Shown: positions 51,801 to 61,960 of the stretch, in pieces
How the letters are laid out: every line of letters starts with the position of its first letter
How positions within the stretch are numbered: position 1 is the stretch's first letter
Assembly (NCBI RefSeq): GCF_043290135.1
Contig: NW_027464602.1
Coordinates: forward strand, 1,550,001 to 1,614,000
Source: Rhipicephalus microplus
Taxonomy: Eukaryota > Arthropoda > Arachnida > Ixodida > Ixodidae
DNA length: 64,000 bases
Direction of reading: 5' to 3'
Made by a program: the position numbers and the translations under genes
The notes under the pieces: model-generated
What the model saw: the letters and a program-made list of their open reading frames with translations, nothing else
Told to the model about the DNA's origin: nothing
The model's database searches: none

Positions 51801-51984
51801 AACAAACGGCCTCACAGAACGTCTGAATCGCACACTCACTGACATGCTCGCCATGTACGTGTCGACGGATCATCGTGACTGGGACATTGCGCTACCCTTT
51901 GTCACTTTCGCTTACAATAGCTCACGCCACGACACTGCTGGATATTCTCCCTTTTACCTTTTGTATGGAAGAGACCCGACATAG
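48832..51984 (+). CDS. pol: Pol polyprotein (protease, reverse transcriptase, RNase H, integrase), stopped early
   Basis: Likely made as a Gag-Pol fusion by -1 frameshift, since the frame opens inside the end of gag after a TAG at 48829 and has no ATG there. Numbering from the codon at 48886, the aspartic protease motif LIDTGA has its Asp at residue 33. Reverse transcriptase spans about 330-505, with the first Asp at 397 and the catalytic YLDD at 459-462. RNase H has Asp 608, Glu 649 and Asp 674. The integrase zinc finger uses His 812, His 819, Cys 849 and Cys 852. The integrase core is Asp 882, Asp 942 and Glu 978, the last two separated by 35 residues as required. All catalytic residues are present. 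A TAG at 51982-51984 ends the frame after residue 1032, where homology clearly continues. Confidence 0.92.
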   Translation, partial: WTPFFGKLSNAAPGGDAALDSRPENPLLTLTTDKNLLDVEVDGLPVTALIDTGAHISILSSDLRARLNKVLTPPESLFVRVASGATPAVLGMCTARVRFADRQTSVLFHVLAHCPHDVILGLDFLSDHSAVIDCSAGVVQLDLPAATEESKMVQNKLSCAEFVRLPPQALTCVTVEPYPSVPDGDYVVFPSPGVLLARNVSSPYTILTVTANKTCLPLLNFGLSPQILPQGIVLATLSPSHECQISSVSRELATVASPNPHSTDAAKSTRLNNVTKMIASDLLPSQVKDLTDLLTSYSDIFDFDGRPISQTSQVKHRINTGDAAPIHRRPYRVSPSERQVIQQEVNKMLTKGIIEPSSSPWASPVVLVKKKDNTWRFCVDYRHLNKVTKRDVYPLPRIDDALDCLHGATYFSSIDLRSGYWQIAVDDLDREKTAFVTPDGLYQFKVMPFGLCNAPATFERMMDTLLRSFKWSICLCYLDDVIVFAPTFKSHLERLSSILSVFREAGLQLNSSKCHFGHRQVTILGHLVDSSGIRPDPDKVRAVLDFPVPTCVKDVRSFVGLCSYFRRFVRNFAEVARPLTDLLKKDVPFEWGPDQGTAFSQLITLLTTPPILAHFDPSAPTEVRTDASGYGIGAVLAQRQSGHDRVLAYASRLLSPAERNYSITERECLALVWAVGKFRPYLYGRPFTVTTDHHALCWLSALKDPTGRLARWALRLQEFTYTVVYKSGRLHQDADCLSRYPVDAPDLVTDDASICISSLSAFGNIGCEQRRDASLRELIDRLNTGCTDNSLRMFVVIDGILYRRNMHHVGNELLLVIPTHLHSTVLQQLHDVPTAGHLGVARTYDRVRRRFFWPGLYRSVQRYVRSCESCQRRKRPAVHPAGLLQPIDVPAEPFYRVGLDLLGPFPLSTDGNRWVAVAIDYSTRFAITRPLPSSCATDVADFLIQDVILHHGAPRQLVTDRGRYFLSKVIDDLLRSCATKHKLTTAYHPQTNGLTERLNRTLTDMLAMYVSTDHRDWDIALPFVTFAYNSSRHDTAGYSPFYLLYGRDPT
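48847..48853 (+). promoter_or_regulatory. Candidate -1 frameshift site at the gag-pol junction
   Basis: GGAAAAC in gag phase G GAA AAC sits directly before the gag TGA. Pol is in the -1 frame and is open from 48832 to 51984. The heptamer is near but not equal to the X XXY YYZ rule: the A-site codon re-pairs well, the P-site codon less so. I did not establish a downstream pseudoknot. The alternative is re-initiation for pol, but no ATG is present near its start. Confidence 0.4.
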
Positions 51985-52365
51985 CCGTTCGACACGCTTG
52001 TACCCAACCCTACCGACCTGTCCACAGCATATGCTCGCCGCGCTATTAGCACCGCGGAGAAAGCCCGTCAGATTGCCCACCAGCGCCTTTCGGACTCGCA
52101 GCTCCGTCAGAAACGTAGCTATGACAGCCACCATCGGGACGTCCACTTTAGTCCAGGTGACCTCGTTCTTCTGTGGACTCCGTCGCGACATGTTGGTCTG
52201 GCTGAAAAGCTTCTACCCAAGTATTCCGGACCTTATCGTGTGCTACGTCAGGTAACTGATGTTACCTATGAAATAGCACCTCTAAACCCTTCGATACCTT
52301 CCACATCTTCCGACATCGTCCACGTCGCTCGCCTCAAGCCGTACATCTCGTCCAACACCTGCTAA
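51985..52365 (+). pseudogene. pol: Integrase C-terminal part of pol, cut off by an in-frame TAG
   Basis: After the TAG at 51982-51984 the same frame stays open for 126 codons to TAA at 52363-52365. It encodes typical integrase C-terminal sequence, including a GPY module at codons 1115-1117 (same numbering as pol) and a basic, Trp-containing stretch. The break is a single nonsense codon, not a frameshift. The product as encoded lacks this DNA-binding tail, so autonomous integration is unlikely unless the stop is read through. A sequencing error at this base cannot be excluded. Confidence 0.85.
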
Positions 52366-52366
52366 C

Positions 52367-52385
52367 AAGCGCCGGGTCGGCGCTT
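52367..52385 (+). other. Perfect 8-bp stem-loop between pol stop and 3' LTR
   Basis: AAGCGCCG and CGGCGCTT pair perfectly around the loop GGT, one base after the pol TAA. The region 52366-52403 otherwise holds a GC-rich stretch and a short purine run, GGAGG at 52395-52399. That run is the only candidate for the polypurine tract and is a weak one. The role of the hairpin is unknown. Confidence 0.5.
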
Positions 52386-52403
52386 TTCGCCGCCGGAGGT
52401 CGA

Positions 52404-52548
52404 TGTTGCGGGTTCGCGGCTATGCAGCTATGCGGGCGGTGCGAAGAAGAAGACGACGACGTTTTTGGGCTGTTCGAAATACACAACGGCTGCCATCTTG
52501 ACTGCTGGAGTACTTTTCTACTCTAAAGTAGTAAATACATTCGCAACA
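52404..52548 (+). repeat. 3' LTR, 145 bp
   Basis: Identical by eye to the 5' LTR over all 145 bp. LTRs are copied from one template at reverse transcription, so identity indicates a recent insertion. Confidence 0.95.
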
Positions 52549-52552
52549 ATAT
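52549..52552. repeat. Target-site duplication, right copy (ATAT)
   Basis: ATAT directly follows the 3' LTR, after which the satellite spacer continues with CTTCAAAG as in intact monomers. The fifth base differs on the two sides (C before ATAT on the left, C after it on the right), so the duplication is 4 bp and not 5. Confidence 0.9.
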
Positions 52553-52589
52553 CTTCAAAGCTATTACCACAAAGAAAAAAGCAACACAC

Positions 52590-52663
52590 CAATCCTGGGA
52601 GGGCTCGAACCTCCAAGCTTTCGGTTAACAGCCGATCGCGCAAGCCAATTGCGCCACGGAGAC
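52590..52663 (-). tRNA. tRNA-Asn(GUU)-like unit just right of the retrotransposon
   Basis: The B box, D stem and GUU anticodon are intact, and the T stem GGAGG/CCTCC is paired. The 3' acceptor strand is altered (CAGGATT), so the acceptor stem pairs poorly. Its 3' flank and T6 run lie between the unit and the 3' LTR. The undisturbed paralogue is at 55536-55609. Confidence 0.42.
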
Positions 52664-55494
52664 AGTCCTGCTCCACTCTCACCACCATCAGAACATATCT
52701 TCAAAGCTATCAGTGCAAAGAAAAAAGCAACACACCACTCCCGGGAGGGCTGGAAACTCCAACCTTTCGGTTAACAGCCGATCGCGCTAGCCCATTCCGC
52801 CACGGGGACAGTCGTGCTCCACTCTCACCACGGTCAGACCATTTCTTCAGAGCTATCGCCCCAAAGAAAGAAAAAGCACCGCACCACCACCGGGTGGGCT
52901 CGAACCTCCAACCTTTCGGTTAACAGCCGATCGCGCTAGCCAATTGCGCCACGGAGACAGTCCTGCTCCACTCTCACCACCATCAGAACATATCTTCAAA
53001 GCTATCAGTGCAAAGAAAAAAGCAACGCACCACTCCCGGAATGGCTCGAAACTCCAACCTTTCGGTTAACAGCCGATCGGGCTAACCCATTGCGCCACGG
53101 GGACAGTCTTGCTCCACTCTCACCACCATCAGAACATATCTTCAAAGCTATCAGCGCAAAGAAAAAAAAGCGCCGCACCACCACCGGGTGGGCTCGAACC
53201 TCCAACCTTTCGGTTAACAGCCGATTGCGCTAGCCAATTGCGCCAGGGAGACAGTCCTGCTCCACTCTCACCGCCATCAGAACATATCTTCAAAGCTATC
53301 AGCCCAAAGAAAAAAAAGCACCGCACCACCACCGGGTGGGCTCGAACCTCCAACCTTTCGTTTAACAGCCAATCGCGCAAGCCAATTGCGCCAAGGAGAC
53401 AGTCCTGCTCCACTCTCACCACCATCAGAACATATCTTCAAAGCTATCAGCACAACAAAAAAAGCGCCGCACCACCACAGGGTGGGCTCGAAACTCCAAC
53501 CTTTTGGTTAACAGCCATCGCGCAAGCCAATTGCGCCACGGAGACAGTCCTGCTCCACTCTCACCACCATCAGAACATATCTTCAAAGCTATCAGCACAA
53601 AGAAAAAAAAGCGCCGCACCACCCCCGGGTGGGCTCGAAACTCCAACCTTTTGGTTAACAGCCGATCGCGCTAGCCAATTGCGCCATGGAGACAGTCCTG
53701 CTCCACTCTCACCACCATCAGAAAATAATTCAAAGCTATTACTACAAAGAAAAAAGCAACACACCACTCCTGGGAGGGCTCGAAACTCCAACCTTTCGGT
53801 TAACAGCCGATCGCGCTAGCCCATTGAGCCACGGAGATAGCCTTGCTCCACTCTCAACACCATCAGAACATATCTTCAAAGCTATTAGCGCAAAGAAAAA
53901 AAGCGCCGCACCACCACCGGGTGGGCTCGAACCTCCAACCTTTCGGTTAAAAGCCGATCGCGCTAGCCAATCGCGCCACGGAGACAGTCCTGCTCCACTT
54001 TCACCACCATCAGAACATATCTTCAAAGCTATTAGTGCAAAGAAAAAAGCAACACACCATTCCCGGGAGGGCTCGAAACTCCAACCCTTCGGTTTACAGC
54101 CGATCGCGCTAGCCCGTTGCGCCACGAGAACAGTCTTGCTCCACTATCACCTCCATCAGAACATATCTTCAAAGCTGTCAGCACAAAGAAAAATCAAGCG
54201 CCGCACCACCACCGGGTGGGCTCGAACCTCCAACCTTTCGGTTAACAGCCAATCGCGCTAGCCAATTGCGCCAGGGAGACAGTCCTGCTCCACTCTCACC
54301 GCCATCAGAACATATCTTCAAAGCTATCAGCCCAAAGAAAAAAAAAGCACCGCACCACCACCGGGTGGGCTCGAACCTCCAACCTATCGGTTAACAGCCG
54401 ATTGCGCTAGCCAATTGCGCCACGAAGACAGTCCTGCTGCACTCTCACCACCATCAGAACATATCTTCAAAGCTATTACCGCAAAGAAAAAAGCAACACA
54501 CCACTCCCGGGAGGGCTCGCAATTCCAACCTTTCGGTTAACAGCCGATCGCGCTAGCCCATTGCGCCACGGAGACAGTCTTGCTCCACTCTCACCACCAT
54601 CAGAACATATCTTCAAAGCTATCAGCCCAAAGAAAAAAAAGCGCCGCACCACCACCGGGTGGGCTCGAGCCTCCAAATTTTCTGTTAACAGCCGATCACG
54701 CTAGCCAATTGCGTCACGGAGACAGTCCTGCTCTACTCTCACCACCATCAGAACATATCTTCAAAGCTATCAGCCCCCAGAAAAAAAGCGCCGCACCACC
54801 ACCGGGTGGGCTCGAACCTCTAACTTTTCGGTTAACAGCCGATCGCGCTAGCCAATTGCGCCACAGACACAGTCGTGCTCCTCTCTCAACCACCGTCAGA
54901 CCATTTCTTCAGAGCTATCACCCCAAAGAAAAAAAAGCGCCGCACCACCCCCGAGTGGGCACGAACCTCCAACCTTTCGGTTAACAGCCGATCACGCAAG
55001 CCAATTGCGCCACGGAGACAGTCCTGCTCCACTCTCACCACTATCAGAACATATCTTCAAAGCTATCAGTGCAAAGAAAAAAAAAGTGCCGCACCACCAC
55101 CGGGTGGTGCTCGAACCTCCAACCTTTCGGTTAACAGCCGTCCGCGCAAGCCAATTGCGCCACGAAGACAGTCCTGCTCCACTCTCACCACAATCAGAAC
55201 ATATCTTCAAAGCTATCAGTGCAAAGAAAAAAGCAACACACCACTCCCGGGAGGGTTCGAAACTCCAACCTTTCGGTTAACAGCCAATCGCGCTAGCCAA
55301 TTGCGCCACGGAGACAGTCCTGCTCCACTCTCACCACCATCAGAACATATCATCAAAGCTATCACCACAAAGAAAAAAAAGCGCCGCACCACCATCGGGT
55401 GGGCTCGAAACTCCAACCTTTCGGTTAACAGCCGATCGCGCTAGCCAATTGCGCCATGAAGACAGTCGTGCTCCACTCTCACAACCATCAGAAC

Positions 55495-55498
55495 ATAT
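55495..55498. other. Empty paralogous insertion site (ATAT)
   Basis: This is the place in the second 2,946-bp block that corresponds to the retrotransposon target in the first block (47457 + 8,038). The flanks match on both sides, including the rare TCACAACCATC spacer to the left and AATCCTGGGAGG to the right. ATAT occurs once, with no LTR remnant. A third related empty site is at 63149-63152. Confidence 0.9.
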
Positions 55499-57567
55499 CT
55501 TCAAAGCTATTACCACAAAGAAAAAAGCAACACACCAATCCTGGGAGGGCTCGAACCTCCAAGCTTTCGGTTAACAGCCGATCGCGCAAGCCAATTGCGC
55601 CACGGAGACAGTCCTGCTCCACTCTCACCACCATCAGAACATATCTTCAAAGCTATCAGTGCAAAGAAAAAAGCAACACACCACTCCCGGGAGGGCTGGA
55701 AACTCCAACCTTTCGGTTAACAGCCGATCGCGCTAGCCCATTCCGCCACGGGGACAGTCGTGCTCCACTCTCACCACCGTCAGACCATTTCTTCAGAGCT
55801 ATCGCCCCAAAGAAAGAAAAAGCACCGCACCACCACCGGGTGGGCTCGAACCTCCAACCTTTCGGTTAACAGCCGATCGCGCTAGCCAATTGCGCCACGG
55901 AGACAGTCCTGCTTCACTCTCACCACCATCAGAACATATCTTCAAAGCTATCAGTGCAAAGAAAAAAGCAACACACCACTCCCGGAATGGCTCGAAACTC
56001 CAACCTTTCGGTTAACAGCCGATCGGGCTAACCCATTGCGCCACGGGGACAGTCTTGCTCCACTCTCACCACCATCAGAACATATCTTCAAAGCTATCAG
56101 CGCAAAGAAAAAAAAGCGCCGCACCACCACCGGGTGGGCTCGAACCTCCAACCTTTCGGTTAACAGCCGATTGCGCTAGCCAATTGCGCCAGGGAGACAG
56201 TCCTGCTCCACTCTCACCGCCATCAGAACATATCTTCAAAGCTATCAGCCCAAAGAAAAAAAAGCACCGCACCACCACCGGGTGGGCTCGAACCTCCAAC
56301 CTTTCGTTTAACAGCCAATCGCGCAAGCCAATTGCGCCAAGGAGACAGTCCTGCTCCACTCTCACCACCATCAGAACATATCTTCAAAGCTATCAGCACA
56401 ACAAAAAAAGCGCCGCACCACCACAGGGTGGGCTCGAAACTCCAACCTTTTGGTTAACAGCCATCGCGCAAGCCAATTGCGCCACGGAGACAGTCCTGCT
56501 CCACTCTCACCACCATCAGAACATATCTTCAAAGCTATCAGCACAAAGAAAAAAAAGCGCCGCACCACCCCCGGGTGGGCTCGAAACTCCAACCTTTTGG
56601 TTAACAGCCGATCGCGCTAGCCAATTGCGCCATGGAGACAGTCCTGCTCCACTCTCACCACCATCAGAAAATAATTCAAAGCTATTACTACAAAGAAAAA
56701 AGCAACACACCACTCCTGGGAGGGCTCGAAACTCCAACCTTTCGGTTAACAGCCGATCGCGCTAGCCCATTGAGCCACGGAGATAGCCTTGCTCCACTCT
56801 CAACACCATCAGAACATATCTTCAAAGCTATTAGCGCAAAGAAAAAAAGCGCCGCACCACCACCGGGTGGGCTCGAACCTCCAACCTTTCGGTTAAAAGC
56901 CGATCGCGCTAGCCAATCGCGCCACGGAGACAGTCCTGCTCCACTTTCACCACCATCAGAACATATCTTCAAAGCTATTAGTGCAAAGAAAAAAGCAACA
57001 CACCATTCCCGGGAGGGCTCGAAACTCCAACCCTTCGGTTTACAGCCGATCGCGCTAGCCCGTTGCGCCACGAGAACAGTCTTGCTCCACTATCACCTCC
57101 ATCAGAACATATCTTCAAAGCTGTCAGCACAAAGAAAAATCAAGCGCCGCACCACCACCGGGTGGGCTCGAACCTCCAACCTTTCGGTTAACAGCCAATC
57201 GCGCTAGCCAATTGCGCCAGGGAGACAGTCCTGCTCCACTCTCACCGCCATCAGAACATATCTTCAAAGCTATCAGCCCAAAGAAAAAAAAAGCACCGCA
57301 GCACCACCGGGTGGGCTCGAACCTCCAACCTATCGGTTAACAGCCGATTGCGCTAGCCAATTGCGCCACGAAGACAGTCCTGCTGCACTCTCACCACCAT
57401 CAGAACATATCTTCAAAGCTATTACCGCAAAGAAAAAAGCAACACACCACTCCCGGGAGGGCTCGCAATTCCAACCTTTCGGTTAACAGCCGATCGCGCT
57501 AGCCCATTGCGCCACGGAGACAGTCTTGCTCCACTCTCACCACCATCGGAAGATATCTTCAAAGCTA

Positions 57568-60500
57568 TCAGCGCAAAGAAAAAAGGAACACACCACTCCC
57601 GGGAGGGCTCGAAACTCCAATCTTTCGGTTAACAGCCGATCGCGCTAGCCAATTGCGACACGGAGACAGTCCAGCTCTACTCTCACCACCATCAGAACAT
57701 ATCTTCAAATCTATCAGCCCAAAGAAAAAAAAGCGCCGCACCACCACCGGGTGGGCTCGAACCTCCAAATTTTCTGTTAACAGCCGATCACGCTAGCCAA
57801 TTGCGTCACGGAGACAGTCCTGCTCTACTCTCACCACCACCAGAACATATCTTCAAAGCTATCAGCCCCCAGAAAAAAAGCGCCGCACCACCACCGGGTG
57901 GGCTCGAACGTCTAACTTTTCGGTTAACAGCCGATCGCGCTAGCCAATTGCGCCGAACAGACAGTCGTGCTCCACTCTCACCACCGTCAGACCATTTCTT
58001 CAGAGCTATCGCCCCAAAGAAAAAAAAAGCGCCGCACCACCCCCGGGTGGGCTCGAACCTCCAACCTTTTGGTTAACAGCCGATCGCGCTAGCCAATTGC
58101 GCCATGAAGACAGTCCTGCTCCACTCTCAGCACCATCAGAACATATCTTCAAAGCTATCAGCACAAAGAAAAAAAGCGCCACACCATCACCGGGTGGGCT
58201 CGAACCTCCAACCTTTCGGTTAAAAGCCGATCGCTCTAGCCAACTGCGCCACGGAGACAGTCGTGCTCCACTCTCACCACCATCAAAACATATCTTCAAA
58301 GCTATCAGCGCAAAGAAAAAAGCAACACACCACTCCCGGGAGGGCTCGAACCTCCAACCTTTCGGTTAACAGCCGAACGCGTAAGCCAATTGCACCACGA
58401 AGACAGTCCTGCTCCACTCTCACCACCGTCAAAACATTAATTCAGAGCTATCACCACAAAGAAAAAAAGCAACACACCACTCCCGGAAGGGCTCGAAACT
58501 CCAACCTTTCGGTTAACAGCCGATCGCGCAAGCCATTTGCGCCACGGAGACAGTCCTGCTCCACTTTCACCACCATCACAACATATCTTCAAAGCTATCA
58601 GTGCAAAGAAAAAAGCAACACACCACTCCCGGGAGGGCTTGAAACTCCAACCTTTCGGTTAACAGCCGATTGCGGTAGCCCATTGCGCCACGGGGACAGT
58701 CTTGCTCCACTCTCACCACCATCAGAACATATCTTCAAAGCTATCAGTGCAAAGAAAAAAAAGCGCCGCACCACCACCGGGTGGGCTCGAACCTCCAACC
58801 TTTCGGTTAACAGCCGATCGCGCAAGCCAATTGCGCCAAGGAGACAGTCCTGCTCCACTCTCACCACCGTCAAAACATTTATTTAGAGCTATCACCCCAA
58901 AGAAAAAAAAGGGCCGCACCACCACCGGGAGGGCTCGAAACTCCAACCTTTCAGTTAACAGCCGATCGCGCTAGCCCATTGCGCCAGGGAGACAGTCTTG
59001 CTTCACTCTCACCACCATCAGAACATATCTTCAAAGCTATCAGCACAAAGAAAAAAAAAGCGCCGCACCACCACCGGGTGGGCTCGAACCTCCAAACTTT
59101 CGGTTAACAGCCGATCGCGCTAGCCAATTGCGCCACGGAGACAGTCCTGCTCCACTCTCACCACCATCAGAACATATCTTCAAAGCTATCAGCGCAAGGA
59201 AAAAAGCAACACACCACTCCCGGGAGGGCTCGAAACTCGAACCTCTCGGTTAACAGCCGATCGCGCTAGCCCTTTGCGCCACGGAGACAGTCTTGCTCCG
59301 CTCTCACCACCATCAGAACATATATTCAAAGCTATCAGCGCAAAGAAAAAAGCAACACACCACTCCCGGGCGGGCTCGAAACTCCAACCTTTCGGTTAAC
59401 AGCCGATCGGGCTTGCCCATTGCGCCACGGAGACAAACTTGCTCCCTTCTCACCTCCATCAGAACATATCTTCAAAGCTATCAGCCCAAAGAAAAAAAAA
59501 GCGCCGCACCACCACCGGGTGGGCTCGAACCTCCAACCTTTCGGTTAACAGCCGATCCCACTAGCCGATTGCGCCACGGAGACAGTCGCGCTCCACTCTC
59601 ACCACCATCAGAACATATCTTCAGAGCTATCAGCACAAAAAAAAGCAACAAAGCACTCCCGGGAGGGCTCGAACCTCCAACATTTCGGTTAACAGCCGAT
59701 CGCGCTGGCCAATTGCGCCACGGAGACAGTCCTGCTCCACTCTCACCACCATATGAACACATCTTTCAAGCTATCAGCCCAAAGAAAAAAAAGCGCCGCA
59801 CCACTACCAGGTGGGCTCGAACCTCCAACCTTTCGGTTAACGGCCGATCGCGCTAGGCAATTGCGCAACAGAGACAATCGTGCTCCACGCTCACCACCAT
59901 CGGAAAATATCTTCGAAGCTATCAGCGCAAAGAAAAAAGCAACACACCCCTCCCGGGAGGGCTCGAACCTCCAACTTTTAGGTTAACAGCCGATCGCACT
60001 AGCCAATGGCGCCACGGGGACAGTCCTGCTCCACTCTCACCACCGTCAGAACATATCTCCAAAGCTATCAGCACAAAGAAAAAAAAGCGCCACATCATCA
60101 CCGGGTGGGCTCGAACCTCCAACCTTTCGGTTAACAGCCGATCGCGCTAGCCAACTGCGCCACGGAGACAGTCGTGCTCCACACTCACCACCATCAGAAC
60201 ATATCTTCAAAGCTATCAGCGCAAAGATTAAAGGAACACACCACTCCCGGGAGGGCTCGAAACTCCAATCTTTCGGTTAACAGCCGATCGCGCTAGCCAA
60301 TTGCGCCACGGAGACAGTCCAGCTCTACTCTCACCACCATCAGAACATATCTTCAAATCTATCAGCCCAAAGAAAAAAAAGCGCCGCACCACCACCGGGT
60401 GGGCTCGAACCTCCAAATTTTCTGTTAACAGCCGATCACGCTAGCCAATTGCGTCACGGAGACAGTCCTGCTCTACTCTCACCACCACCAGAACATATCT

Positions 60501-61960
60501 TCAAAGCTATCAGCCCCCAGAAAAAAAGCGCCGCACCACCACCGGGTGGGCTCGAACCTCTAACTTTTCGGTTAAAAGCCGATCGCGCTAGCCAATTGCG
60601 CCACAGAGACAGTCGTGCTCCACTCTCACCACCGTCAGACCATTTCTTCAGAGCTATCGCCCCAAAGAAAAAAAAGCGCCGCACCACCCCCGGGTGGGCT
60701 CGAACCTCCAACCTTTCGGTTAACAGCCGATCGCGCTAGCCAATTGCGCCATGGAGACAGTCCTGCTCCACTCTCAGCACCATCAGAACATATCTTCAAA
60801 GCTATCAGCACAAAGAAAAAAAGCGCCACACCATCACCGGGTGGGCTCGAACCTCCAACCTTTCGGTTAAAAGCCTTATCGCGCTAGCCAACTGCGCCAC
60901 GGAGACAGTCGTGCTCCACTCTCACCCCCATCAAAACATATCTTCAAAGCTATCAGCGCAAAGAAAAAAGCAACACACCACTCCCGGGAGGGCTCGAACC
61001 TCCAACCTTTCGGTTAACAGCCGAACGCGTAAGCCAATTGCACCACGAAGACAGTCCTGCTCCACTCTCACCACCGTCAAAACATTTATTCAGAGCTATC
61101 ACCCCAAAGAAAAAAAGCGCCACACCACCACCGGGAGGGCTCGAAACTCCAACCTTTCGGTTAACAGCCGATCGCGCTAGCCCATTGCGCCACGGAGACA
61201 GTCCTGCTCCACTCTCACCACCATCAGAACATATCTTCAAAGCTATCAGCGCGAAGAAAAAAGCAACACACCACTCCCGGGAGGGCTCGAAACTCGAACC
61301 TTTCGGTTAACAGCCGATCGCGCTAGCCCTTTGCGCCACGGAGACAGTCTTGCTCCGCTCTCACCACCATTAGAACATATCTTCAAAGCTATCAGCCCAA
61401 AGAAAAAAAAGCGCCGCACCACCACCGGGTGGGCTCGAAACTCCAACCTTTCGGTTAACAGCCGATCGCGCTAGCCAATTGCGCCATTGAGACAGTCCTG
61501 CTCCACTCTCACCACCATCAGAACATATCTTAAAAGCTATTACCACAAAGAAAAAAAGCAACACACCACTCCCGGAAGGGCTCGAAACTCCAACCTTTCG
61601 GTTAACAGCCGATCGCGCAAGCCAAATGCGCCACGGAGACAGTCCTGCTCCACTCTACCAACCGTCAAAACATTTATTTAGAGCTATCACCCCAAAGAAA
61701 AAAAAGCACCGCACCACCACCGGGAGGGCTCGAAACTCCAACCTTTCGGTTAACAGCCGATCGCGCTAGCCCATTGCGCCACGGAGACAGTCTTGCTTCA
61801 CTCTCACCACCATCAGAACATATCTTCAAAGCTATCAGCACAAAGAAAAAAAAAGCGCCGCACCACCACCGGGTGGGCTCGAACCTCCAAACTTTCGGTT
61901 AACAGCCGATCGCGCTAGCCAATTGCGCCACGGAGACAGTCCTGCTCCACTCTCACCACC
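57568..61960. repeat. Returning copies of the 2.65-kb higher-order unit
   Basis: From 57568 the monomer order matches the 22263-38500 family, with block starts at 57801 and 60449 spaced 2,648 bp (18 monomers). Small differences include an inserted base in the D arm near 60874 and loss of two monomers near 58440 relative to the 22263 copy. It is separated from its relatives by about 20 kb of other block types. Confidence 0.8.

Larger units (their letters stand above)
47461..52548 (+). mobile_element. Ty3/gypsy-type LTR retrotransposon, 5,088 bp
   Basis: A complete element flanked by 145-bp LTRs that are identical by eye. It has a 4-bp target duplication (ATAT), a gag frame and a pol frame in the order protease, reverse transcriptase, RNase H, integrase. 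That order defines the Ty3/gypsy (Metaviridae) lineage rather than Ty1/copia. There is no env-like frame after pol; only 38 bp separate the last pol codon from the 3' LTR. It lies on the plus strand, opposite to the tRNA-like units. Base composition and codon use clearly differ from the satellite. An in-frame TAG in integrase makes this copy probably non-autonomous. Similarity to tick elements is my recollection. Confidence 0.95.
46600..57540. repeat. Higher-order repeat, 2,946 bp (20 monomers), two tandem copies, the first split by a retrotransposon
   Basis: Left of the element, 46837 matches 54875 (offset 8,038). Right of it, 53109 matches 56055 (offset 2,946). The difference, 5,092 bp, is the element (5,088) plus one 4-bp target duplication. 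Copy one is about 46600-47460 plus 52549-54650, and copy two is about 54650-57540. By eye I found only a handful of single-base differences, for instance near 52831/55777 and 53026/55972. The block start recurs again near 62364. Confidence 0.88.

Noticed and set aside
52366..52403. An env or third gene after pol
   Set aside because: Only 38 bp lie between the last pol stop and the 3' LTR.
53109..53819. Long open reading frames across the satellite, on both strands, e.g. 236 codons here and again at 56055-56765, with repeated peptide motifs
   Set aside because: 147 is divisible by 3, so a frame open in one monomer stays open in the next. The peptides are translations of tRNA and spacer sequence with a 49-residue period, occur in several frames at once, and break wherever a monomer is 146 or 148 bp.
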